From an uncultured Lachnospiraceae bacterium (GTDB lineage: Bacteria > Bacillota > Clostridia > Lachnospirales > Lachnospiraceae), in contig CANRJU010000001.1 of NCBI GenBank assembly GCA_947631075.1, forward strand, positions 1 through 49,335: a DNA stretch of 49,335 nt, given 5' to 3'. Below, piece after piece: positions 25,283 through 32,716 of the stretch (position 1 is the stretch's first letter; every line of letters begins with the position of its first letter). A model generated the notes under the pieces. The model made no database searches and was not told the DNA's origin. It saw nothing but the letters and a program-made list of their open reading frames with translations. Both the position numbers and the translations under genes were made by a program.

Positions 25283-28117
25283 TTACGCTTTTTTGCATAC
25301 ATACCGCATATCGCAGAATGTGCATGCATACGAGTTTGTAACGCTTCCGTCAAAATTTTTATTTTCAATATTTTTTATGGTCTCTGATATTTCCGCCACC
25401 GTATGATCGATGGATGATCTGGTACGCTCAAAGGTAATCAGAGGATTGTCATTCTGGCAGCTGGTATAGTACAGATGCATCCGTTTTACCCTTTTACCAT
25501 ACCGCTTTTCAACCAGATACGCATAAATCTCTAACTGCTTCCTATAATGCTCTACCCGCTCCGGATAATTACAGACGTCAGGCTTAGGACCTGTCTTGTA
25601 GTCCACAATCTCCACCGTATTTCCCTGACCTTCAATCAGATCAACAACACCCTGCAGAATATAGTCTGGCAGCACCAGATTTATTTCTTCCTCGGCCCGC
25701 CATACCCTGCCAAGCTCATCTTTCCTGCGATGGTAATATCGAATGACCTGCTGCAGCGCATTTCCCCTCTGCTCGTCTGTCAGGAAATATCCCGTTTGCT
25801 CCTGCATGCTTTGGTAGTTCAGCACAAACCACTCTTTAATCGCATCTTCATTAACGCGATCCTGTCTGCCCGCAATAATACACTTGTTCATGTCCTCCAA
25901 TGTTGCATGGACCAGGGAGCCGACGGATGTATGGAACATCCTGTTCTGAGCAAAGCCATATTCCTTGTAGTACTTATACTGCGTCGGACAGCCCTCATAG
26001 ACAGAGATATGGGATGTAAAGGAATATACATGCTTATAATTCACCGCCTTCACATCCGCGAAGGGAACCTTACTCGTAAAGATTCCTGCATCCGGCATCT
26101 GCACCAGATATTCTCCAAAGTACTTGCTGTCCGTTTTCTTCGTTGCAAGAACCAGCAGGTTCTGAGCTCTGGAAAAAGCTGTATAATACAATCTCCAGAA
26201 GTCGAAGAACTTGATATCTGCCATCGGCTCAAATGGCTGCCGTCGAAAAAACCTGCTCTCGGCTGAATACAGCAGGGGATCGCTGGTCCGCCTTGGCACG
26301 CTCCCCAAGGAACCAACCACAACGGCTGGAAATTCCAATCCCTTGGACTGATGAATGGTCATAAAGGAAACGCAGCCGCTTGGAGCGTATTCTGACTCAT
26401 CCTCATATTCTCCAATGCCATCCTCAATCATATATTTGAAATAAATATTGAAAAGTTCCTCCGGCATTGCCAGCTTATTATCCGCAGAAACATTGTGCAT
26501 ATCATGCAGGAAGGAAAAACGGCTGAACATCCGAGACAGCTCCGAAAGATTTCTGGCTGCTCTGCTCTTTATCACATTGTCCCGCGTACCGACCTGCAAG
26601 TATCCCCTGAACGGCTCATAGGCAATCATGTGATAGAAAATGTCAAGCAGGCAGAAATCCGAGGCTCCTTTAAGTTCCTGAATCTCATTTTTAACCTTAT
26701 CAATGTACTGCATCAAAGATACGTCAGTTTTTGCAAACGGCAATGCCGCCTTAAGGCAGCCGATGTAATATTGGCGCACTCCTTTACTAATTCCATGAAG
26801 GAACATGTTCCTCTTCAAATCCATCATGTAGCTTGTAAAACACATGATGATACATCCGAGAAGCTGCTTTACCTCTGCTCGTTCAAAGAACATATCCGAT
26901 CTCGGCGAATACACCGGGACGCCATTTTTCTCAAACCATGCGCCAATCTCCATAGCTTCCTTGCTCTTAACCGAGCGAAACAGAAAGGCAACCTGGTTAT
27001 AATTACTAATATTGCCTCTGGATTTCAAATCCATAACCAGCTTTAAAAGTTCGGCCTTCTCATCATCTATCGAATCACCGCCGCAAGAATACACGGATGC
27101 TTTAGAAAACAGCGGCTTCTTTCCGGCTATGATTTTTTTTGCATAACGGTACTTATCCCAATTAAAGAGATTGATGCCGTCCATATTCTCCATCCACCGG
27201 TTATAAAAGTCGATAATGCCAGGCTCGGACCGATAGTTGATATCCAGATGAATAACTTTACATGTATCAAACTTATCCGGAAATTCCAATATATTTCGGA
27301 TTGTAGCCCCGCGGAAGCGGTACATGCCCTGATCGTCATCGCCAACCACACAGATATTCTTTCGATCACCGGCAAGCAGCAGAACAATCTGCTCCTGAAT
27401 ATAGTTTGTATCCTGATACTCATCTACCATAATGTATCGGATGTTATCCTGGATTTTTGACAATATCTCCGGTTGCTTCATGAGCATGTCATATGTTTTT
27501 GTCTGTATGGACGAGAAATCCATTGCATTATTACGCGCAAGGAGCTCCTGATACCTGCGCACAAGCTTTGCAAGAAACCTCATGTCTTCATCGCGGTCTA
27601 CTTCCATAGCGTCAACGTCTACCAGTTCCTCCATCAGATGATTCACATAACGACAGATTTCCAGAGACTGTTTCCAGGGATTCCTTGCGGAAATATGTCT
27701 TTTAAAATTGCCAAAGCAGTTAAAACTGTCTATATTGCGGCAAACAAGATATGTCTGCTCAAAGGCATCCAGCATGCGGCATCTGCCGGTTTCTTCCGCG
27801 TATCCGGAACTTTCCTTAAGAATACGGAGGCACACAGAATGGAAGGTTCCAATATACATCTCATTTATGTTCAGATTCAGATCGACAAACTCATTAGAGA
27901 TTCTGGTGAGTAATTCTCTACCGGCTTTTTCCGTAAAGGTCACTACCATAATCTCGCCGGGCTTCACGCCTTTTTCCCTAACGAGGTAGGATATCCGCTT
28001 TACCAGAGTGAATGTCTTTCCCGTTCCCGGGCCGGCAATCATCAACACCGGACCTTCTGTCGCCAGAATCGCTTCCTTCTGCGCATCATTTGCAAGCCCA
28101 AAATCAAATGAACTCAT
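25283..28117 (-). CDS. UvrD/PcrA-type helicase fused to PD-(D/E)XK nuclease with Fe-S cysteines
   Basis: 944 residues. Superfamily 1A motifs: Walker A GPGTGKT (about 29-35), motif II IMVDEYQDTNY, motif III GDDDQGMYRFRGA, and SFMTIHQSKGLEF for the later helicase motifs. The last 270 residues are an AddB/Cas4-like nuclease, with VEIVDYKTG as the catalytic core. Four cysteines look like an iron-sulfur ring: YEGCPTQYKYY early, then CTFCDMRYVC at the end. The protein should unwind DNA 3' to 5' and cut the displaced strand, in the manner of AddAB-type end processing. The start overlaps the DUF1351 gene by 14 bp. As a single-chain helicase-nuclease inside a defence block it probably acts on invading DNA. 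Confidence 0.92.
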   Translation of the reverse strand: MSSFDFGLANDAQKEAILATEGPVLMIAGPGTGKTFTLVKRISYLVREKGVKPGEIMVVTFTEKAGRELLTRISNEFVDLNLNINEMYIGTFHSVCLRILKESSGYAEETGRCRMLDAFEQTYLVCRNIDSFNCFGNFKRHISARNPWKQSLEICRYVNHLMEELVDVDAMEVDRDEDMRFLAKLVRRYQELLARNNAMDFSSIQTKTYDMLMKQPEILSKIQDNIRYIMVDEYQDTNYIQEQIVLLLAGDRKNICVVGDDDQGMYRFRGATIRNILEFPDKFDTCKVIHLDINYRSEPGIIDFYNRWMENMDGINLFNWDKYRYAKKIIAGKKPLFSKASVYSCGGDSIDDEKAELLKLVMDLKSRGNISNYNQVAFLFRSVKSKEAMEIGAWFEKNGVPVYSPRSDMFFERAEVKQLLGCIIMCFTSYMMDLKRNMFLHGISKGVRQYYIGCLKAALPFAKTDVSLMQYIDKVKNEIQELKGASDFCLLDIFYHMIAYEPFRGYLQVGTRDNVIKSRAARNLSELSRMFSRFSFLHDMHNVSADNKLAMPEELFNIYFKYMIEDGIGEYEDESEYAPSGCVSFMTIHQSKGLEFPAVVVGSLGSVPRRTSDPLLYSAESRFFRRQPFEPMADIKFFDFWRLYYTAFSRAQNLLVLATKKTDSKYFGEYLVQMPDAGIFTSKVPFADVKAVNYKHVYSFTSHISVYEGCPTQYKYYKEYGFAQNRMFHTSVGSLVHATLEDMNKCIIAGRQDRVNEDAIKEWFVLNYQSMQEQTGYFLTDEQRGNALQQVIRYYHRRKDELGRVWRAEEEINLVLPDYILQGVVDLIEGQGNTVEIVDYKTGPKPDVCNYPERVEHYRKQLEIYAYLVEKRYGKRVKRMHLYYTSCQNDNPLITFERTRSSIDHTVAEISETIKNIENKNFDGSVTNSYACTFCDMRYVCKKA

Positions 28118-28913
28118 AACGGACTCCTATGGCCTTCATAAAGTCTTTAATCTGATTCATCTGGTACTGGGTTGCATAGATTTTCATGGCAACGCCACCA
28201 TCCACATTCGCTGGCACCTGCTGATCCACGACGGGGGAGGGATTCTGTGTTCCAACGGCATCAGCCGCTTTTTCTACTGTTGTAAGTCCGGCTGCAGATG
28301 CGGCTTTCGTAAGCTCAACATTCTTTTCCTTTACTGCATCCATAGATAATGTCTCCACATAGACCTGCAGAAGACTTTCCTTAAAAGGTGATTTCATAGC
28401 TTTGATTTTTCTGATATCTTTATTGGCTTCGTCAATGGCAATCTGTATGCCTTCTTCGTACTTGGCGCGTCCGGTAGATGCATTTACCCACTTCTTGTCA
28501 AAGAGCTTTGGATAAAGCGGCTTAGCCATATCGCCAAGAACTCCTGCCTTGCGGTCATAATATTTTCTGACTTCTCGCTCCTTAGCTTCTTTCTGGCGAT
28601 TTTCATAATCTTTTACGCTATCGTCGATTGCCTTACGCTGATTTTCCACCATATCCGCCAATTCCTTGATTTGGGGCTCTATTTTCTCATAGGGAGCAAG
28701 GCAACGTGCCTTGTAAGCCTTTCTAGCGTCTTCTATAACCTTCTTTGCCTTATTCAGAGTAGTACGATCCTTCTTTGCGTCTTTGATCGAAGCATCCGTA
28801 TATGCGATAGACGCATAGGCTTTCAATTCTCTCTTTAGCGCCGTGCGAAGTCGAGAAAAATCCCACTTGCTTATATCTGTATTTTCCAGTTGAATAATCT
28901 GCAAATCGCTCAT
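28104..28913 (-). CDS. DUF1351 protein (phage-type recombination-associated family)
   Basis: 269 residues from the ATG at 28911-28913 (AGGGAGA upstream). Residues 1-190 are charged helices with coiled-coil character (LKRELKAYASIAYTDASIKD, KKVIEDARKAYKARC), the usual DUF1351 pattern; a low-complexity linker follows, and then a short C-terminal segment ending in RYEFI. DUF1351 is normally found in phages near RecT/YqaJ-type recombination genes and its activity is unknown. Here it is the first gene of the seven-gene block, behind a good promoter, and overlaps the UvrD gene. No other phage gene is visible nearby. Confidence 0.82.
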   Translation of the reverse strand: MSDLQIIQLENTDISKWDFSRLRTALKRELKAYASIAYTDASIKDAKKDRTTLNKAKKVIEDARKAYKARCLAPYEKIEPQIKELADMVENQRKAIDDSVKDYENRQKEAKEREVRKYYDRKAGVLGDMAKPLYPKLFDKKWVNASTGRAKYEEGIQIAIDEANKDIRKIKAMKSPFKESLLQVYVETLSMDAVKEKNVELTKAASAAGLTTVEKAADAVGTQNPSPVVDQQVPANVDGGVAMKIYATQYQMNQIKDFMKAIGVRYEFI

Positions 28914-29006
28914 AACAATCTCCCTTACTGTATTATTTTTCAAATTTGTCTTTCCGCATCCAAATCAAATTTTTCCACCAAAACTATATACACCTATATA
29001 AATATA

Positions 29007-29035
29007 ATTTTATCATAATTTGCCGAATCCTGCAA
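29007..29035 (-). promoter_or_regulatory. Promoter of the DUF1351-UvrD-exonuclease block
   Basis: On the minus strand TTGCAG (29030-29035), a 17-bp spacer and TAAAAT (29007-29012), about 95 bp before the DUF1351 start. It is divergent to the ligA promoter; the -35 boxes are 89 bp apart. Confidence 0.6.
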
Positions 29036-29124
29036 GAAGATTGTAATTTTATGTTTTCCTGATTTTCTGTGTTACTATTGGAATTAAAAATAATGTTTAG
29101 TAAGAAATTAAATTACAACAATCA

Positions 29125-29153
29125 TTGAAAAATCATAAACCGAGTGGTATAAT
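29125..29153 (+). promoter_or_regulatory. Promoter of ligA
   Basis: TTGAAA (29125-29130), a 17-bp spacer and a consensus TATAAT (29148-29153). The ribosome binding site AAGGAG is at 29178-29183. Confidence 0.85.
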
Positions 29154-29190
29154 AGATACCAGAAATATATACAAGTGAAGGAGTTTCAAT

Positions 29191-31152
29191 ATGGAGGAAA
29201 AAATTACCCGCATGAAAGAACTGGTGACGATTCTGAATCAGGCCGCCAGAGTGTATTATCAGGGACAGGACGAGATAATGTCCAACTATGAATACGACAA
29301 ATTATACGACGAGCTGACGGAGCTTGAAAAGGACACAGGAGTTACGATGTCAACCAGTCCCACGCAGAACGTGGGATACGAGACAATCAGCGAGCTGCCG
29401 AAGGAGCCCCACATCGCCCCCATGCTCTCGCTGGACAAGACTAAAGAAGTGGAGACGCTGTCCGCCTGGATCGGCGAGCAGGAGGGACTGCTCTCCTACA
29501 AGCTGGATGGTCTCAGCGTGATACTCACTTATGAAAACGGGGTGTTAGTTAAGGCGCTCACTCGGGGCAACGGGGAGATCGGAGAGGTAATCACCAATAA
29601 TGCGAAAACCTTCGTCAATGTCCCGGGGCGTATCCGATTTGAGGGCAGCCTTGTAATCCGTGGAGAGGCGCTGATCCGATACTCGGATTTCGAGCAGCTC
29701 AACAGCCAGACGGCAGAAATTCAGGAAAAATATAAAAATCCGAGAAATCTGTGCAGCGGCAGCGTGCGCCAACTGAACAATGAAATCACTGCTAAGCGAC
29801 GGGTTCATTTTTATGTTTACAACGTCATACAGACCGACAGGCCGGAGACTTTTGACAAGAAAGAAAAAGAGCTGAACTGGCTCTCCTCGCTGGGCTTTGA
29901 CGTGGTCCCCTTTAAAAAGGTGACGCGGGAGACGCTTGGCCGGACGGTGGAGGATTTTTCCCGGGAGACAGCGGAGAGTGACCTTCCCAGCGACGGGCTG
30001 GTGCTGACTTTCGACGACATAGCATACAGCGCCGGACTGGGCCGCACCGCCAAATTTCCCAAAGACTCCATTGCCTTTAAGTGGCAGGATGAACTTGCGG
30101 ACACCACACTGCGGGAAATTGAGTGGAGCGCTTCCCGCACCGGCCTGATCAATCCGGTGGCCATTTTCGATCCCGTGGAATTGGAGGGAACCACGGTGAG
30201 CAGAGCCAGCGTGCACAACGTCAGTATTCTCCGGGAGCTGAAGCTGGGCATCGGGGACACGATTTCCGTTTACAAGGCCAACATGATCATTCCCCAGATC
30301 TACGAAAATAAGACAGGGAAAAACAATTGCGTCATCCCTGAAAAATGTCCGGTCTGCGGCGGCGAGACTGCTCTGGTGCAGGAGAACGGCTCCGTGGTGC
30401 TGACCTGTCCCAACCCGGACTGCTACGCAAAAAAAATTAAAAATTTCACTCATTTTGTAAAACGGAACACCATGAATATAGATGGGCTGTCCGAGGCGAC
30501 GCTGGAGAAATTTGTGAACTTGAACCTCCTGCACGATGTGACGGACATCTACCGTCTGTCCGAGCATCGGGACGAGCTGATTGGTCTGGAGGGTTTTGGC
30601 GAAAAATCTTATGAAAACCTCATGAACGCCATCGAAACTTCCAAAAAGGCACCTCTGGCCAACGTGCTGTACAGCCTGGGAATCAAGGGAATCGGCCTCA
30701 ATACCGCCCGGCTCATCGTCCGCGAGTACCCTTGGAAACTAACGGATTTTCAAAATCTGACGGCGGAACAGCTAGTGGCCATAGACGGAATCGGACAAGT
30801 GCTGGCGGATTCCTTCGTGGATTTTTTTGCCCAGGAAAAAAACAGGGACATGGTACGCGTTCTCTCCGGATTTCTGAATATCCAGTACCCCGAAAAGAGG
30901 AATTCCGATGAGGAGCCGCTGACCGGAAAGACCTTTGTTATCACGGGGAGCTTGAGTCAATTTGCCAATCGGAACGAGTGCAAAGCGAAAATTGAAGAAC
31001 AAGGAGGAAAGGTGGTAGACAGCGTCAGCTCCCGGACAGACTACCTAATCAACAACAATGTCTCTTCTTCTTCCTCCAAAAACAAAAAGGCAAAGGAACT
31101 GGGCATCCCCATCATCACGGAGGAGCAGCTTTTGCAGATGCTTCCTCTTTGA
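29191..31152 (+). CDS. ligA: LigA, NAD+-dependent DNA ligase
   Basis: Seals nicks in DNA during replication and repair, using NAD+. 653 residues, near the usual 650-670. The order is complete: Ia region (MSNYEYDKLYDEL), adenylation domain with the active lysine in YKLDG near residue 104, OB fold, a four-cysteine zinc finger (CPVCGG and CPNPDCY), HhH repeats (GLEGFGEKSYENL, GIKGIGLNTA, AIDGIGQVLADSF) and a C-terminal BRCT domain (GKTFVITGSLSQFANRNECK). RGNGEIGEVITNN instead of the common GDGxxGEDVT is typical of Lachnospiraceae enzymes as I know them. It is a core gene that divides the csm6-bearing island from the CRISPR locus. Confidence 0.96.
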   Translation: MEEKITRMKELVTILNQAARVYYQGQDEIMSNYEYDKLYDELTELEKDTGVTMSTSPTQNVGYETISELPKEPHIAPMLSLDKTKEVETLSAWIGEQEGLLSYKLDGLSVILTYENGVLVKALTRGNGEIGEVITNNAKTFVNVPGRIRFEGSLVIRGEALIRYSDFEQLNSQTAEIQEKYKNPRNLCSGSVRQLNNEITAKRRVHFYVYNVIQTDRPETFDKKEKELNWLSSLGFDVVPFKKVTRETLGRTVEDFSRETAESDLPSDGLVLTFDDIAYSAGLGRTAKFPKDSIAFKWQDELADTTLREIEWSASRTGLINPVAIFDPVELEGTTVSRASVHNVSILRELKLGIGDTISVYKANMIIPQIYENKTGKNNCVIPEKCPVCGGETALVQENGSVVLTCPNPDCYAKKIKNFTHFVKRNTMNIDGLSEATLEKFVNLNLLHDVTDIYRLSEHRDELIGLEGFGEKSYENLMNAIETSKKAPLANVLYSLGIKGIGLNTARLIVREYPWKLTDFQNLTAEQLVAIDGIGQVLADSFVDFFAQEKNRDMVRVLSGFLNIQYPEKRNSDEEPLTGKTFVITGSLSQFANRNECKAKIEEQGGKVVDSVSSRTDYLINNNVSSSSSKNKKAKELGIPIITEEQLLQMLPL

Positions 31153-31164
31153 AGGAAGCATCTG
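31135..31164. terminator. Hairpin spanning the ligA stop codon
   Basis: CAGATGCTTCC (31135-31145) and GGAAGCATCTG (31154-31164) pair perfectly across an 8-nt loop that contains part of the stop codon. The tail TATCTTATAG is only weakly T-rich, so the hairpin may end ligA transcription inefficiently or protect the 3' end. It lies between convergent ligA and cas2. Confidence 0.5.
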
Positions 31165-31196
31165 TATCTTATAGCCTCAGCATCCCCTCATTCGTT

Positions 31197-31514
31197 TTAT
31201 ATAATAATAACTTCATTTTCTTCTGTCACATCCTGCATACCATAACAGGTAACTTGTCCTTTTCCTATAATCCGGTAAACCCGAATACTGTCCTCATCTG
31301 TGGCAAATTTCCCAATCTCTTTTTGTAACTGATTATATAATTTGATAGTAAGCATCGCCTCAAATGCCGACTTTTGAATACGAAATCCATATCCCTGTAA
31401 AAATTTTGCCAATCTATTTCTTTTTCTATCATCTACAATGTCATAAATAATCAGCACATAAACCTTGCTTTCCCTTACTTCATCCGTATAAGTATCGAAA
31501 AAATAATCTTCCAA
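31197..31514 (-). CDS. cas2: Cas2, CRISPR adaptation protein
   Basis: With Cas1 it forms the spacer integrase. I chose a TTG start at 31512-31514 (AAGGAAGGAAA upstream), giving 105 residues that begin EDYFFDTYTDE. An ATG at 31541, inside the end of cas1, would give 114 residues but has no ribosome binding site. The ferredoxin-like core YVLIIYDIVDDRKRNRLAKF has the structural Asp, and FRIQKSAFEAML is family typical. It follows cas1 closely and ends 44 bp from the convergent ligA gene. Confidence 0.93.
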   Translation of the reverse strand: MEDYFFDTYTDEVRESKVYVLIIYDIVDDRKRNRLAKFLQGYGFRIQKSAFEAMLTIKLYNQLQKEIGKFATDEDSIRVYRIIGKGQVTCYGMQDVTEENEVIII

Positions 31515-31528
31515 ATAATTTCCTTCCT

Positions 31529-32530
31529 TTAACGTATCCATACCGGCTCATACAAGTCGAAATTATCTTCTTCTATTGCTTTTGCAAAAGAATTTACCTG
31601 CAGCTCCATTGCCCTTCGAAACGAAACGGGATATTCTACATATTTTAAATAATGATGTTCCCGCCGCATCCGATCTTCAACCTTTTTCAAAAATATTTTC
31701 ATTCCCTCTTTTGTCAAAAATATCCCGGGTTCTTCCATCTCCTGCATAAAATGTTCTATGAAAATCTCATGACCGTTCACCAGACTCATAACCAAGGAAT
31801 CAATAATGACTGCTCGCCACTCCTCCATTAAATCACTTGCAAGAGTCGGATGTTTTTCCTTATCCTGATGAAAAAAGCCAAAATAAGGATTCAGTCCCTT
31901 ATTCTCTATCTTCCCATAAATCTCATTCATTAAAAGCGAATACCCCAGGCTCAACATAGAATTAAACGCATCCCTGGGCGGGCGTCTGCTTCTTCCCTGA
32001 AAGGAAAACTCCGGCTCAACCAACTTCCCTAACATTTTAAAATAAACTCGCGCCGCACTTCCCTCATATCCCATAATCTGACTTACGGAATCACATTGCG
32101 GGAGTTTCTTCATCAGAATATTCATATGCGTGTAAGCATCCGACACATCTAAATTCCTGCTTTTTCCATACCTTTTCAAAATGACAGACTGGTTGTGGAT
32201 TTTACTTCTAATGATTTTCTTTGCCAGTTCCAACGCGAACTCTGTATCCGGCAGTCCCGCCTGCAATCTCTGCCGTTTCACATGAATATGCCCCGTTGAC
32301 TGCAATCTTCCAAAATAACTTCCATGTTTGGAATAGTAGGAAATCGGAATCCCCCTTTTTAAACATTCCTGAATACACTGCGTTGTAATCTGGCTTCTGC
32401 CAAAAATGCTGATGCTCTCTAGTGTTTCCACCGGGATTTTTTTTACCATTCCGTCCCCGTACTTCGCAGTAATGTAGTTTTCTCGTATTCCTATCTGGGC
32501 GCCATCCTCGACCATATACAAATATCCCAT
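31529..32530 (-). CDS. cas1: Cas1, CRISPR adaptation integrase
   Basis: Metal-dependent integrase that inserts new spacers next to the leader. 333 residues from the ATG at 32528-32530 (GAGGAGG six bases upstream), beginning MGYLYMVEDGAQIGIREN. A longer reading start at 32638 is rejected because it lies in the -35 box of the promoter. Catalytic residues are consistent with E in IMGYEGSAARVYF, H in FFHQDKEKHPTLASDLMEEW and the following acidic residues. The gene lies downstream of the array trailer and has its own promoter with an upstream degenerate repeat. No reverse transcriptase fusion. Confidence 0.96.
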   Translation of the reverse strand: MGYLYMVEDGAQIGIRENYITAKYGDGMVKKIPVETLESISIFGRSQITTQCIQECLKRGIPISYYSKHGSYFGRLQSTGHIHVKRQRLQAGLPDTEFALELAKKIIRSKIHNQSVILKRYGKSRNLDVSDAYTHMNILMKKLPQCDSVSQIMGYEGSAARVYFKMLGKLVEPEFSFQGRSRRPPRDAFNSMLSLGYSLLMNEIYGKIENKGLNPYFGFFHQDKEKHPTLASDLMEEWRAVIIDSLVMSLVNGHEIFIEHFMQEMEEPGIFLTKEGMKIFLKKVEDRMRREHHYLKYVEYPVSFRRAMELQVNSFAKAIEEDNFDLYEPVWIR

Positions 32531-32609
32531 CCCAGCCTCCTCATTGCAAGCTTGGTAAATAACATTTTCCTTTAGTTTCAGGTCAGTTTTAGACCTTTCT
32601 TTTACTGAT

Positions 32610-32638
32610 AGAATACATTTTTTCCAGCATATTGTCAA
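32610..32638 (-). promoter_or_regulatory. Promoter of cas1-cas2
   Basis: On the minus strand TTGACA (32633-32638), a 17-bp spacer and TATTCT (32610-32615). It nearly matches the csm6 promoter at 11405-11433. The cas1 5' UTR is about 75-80 nt. Confidence 0.85.
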
Positions 32639-32641
32639 TAC

Positions 32642-32678
32642 GATTTCCCGTCCCCTCTCGGGGGCTAATCTCTAAATC
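32642..32678 (-). repeat. Degenerate CRISPR repeat upstream of the cas1 promoter
   Basis: On the minus strand it reads with TTAGAGATTAG, then CCCCCGAGAGGGG, then ACGGGAAAT, against TTAGAAAATAG, CCCCGAGAGGGG and ACGGAAAC in the array. It lies 38 bp beyond the last array repeat and 3 bp before the cas1 -35 box. It could be read as the decayed terminal repeat of the array, but the twin at csm6 shows it travels with the promoter. Confidence 0.8.
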
Positions 32679-32716
32679 AAAAATGAAAAAAATAAAAATC
32701 ACCCACAACGCCAATC

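Noticed and set aside
28104..28943. Prophage around the DUF1351 gene
   Set aside because: No integrase, terminase, capsid, tail or lysis gene is present; one phage-type family is not enough.
29545..30567. 340-aa minus-strand frame opposite ligA
   Set aside because: It is antisense to a clear ligA gene with conserved motifs throughout; the frame is a codon-bias shadow with no recognisable domain.
31529..32638. Longer Cas1 start at 32638
   Set aside because: It would begin in the -35 box of the cas1 promoter and lacks a ribosome binding site; the ATG at 32530 has GAGGAGG and gives the normal Cas1 N-terminus.
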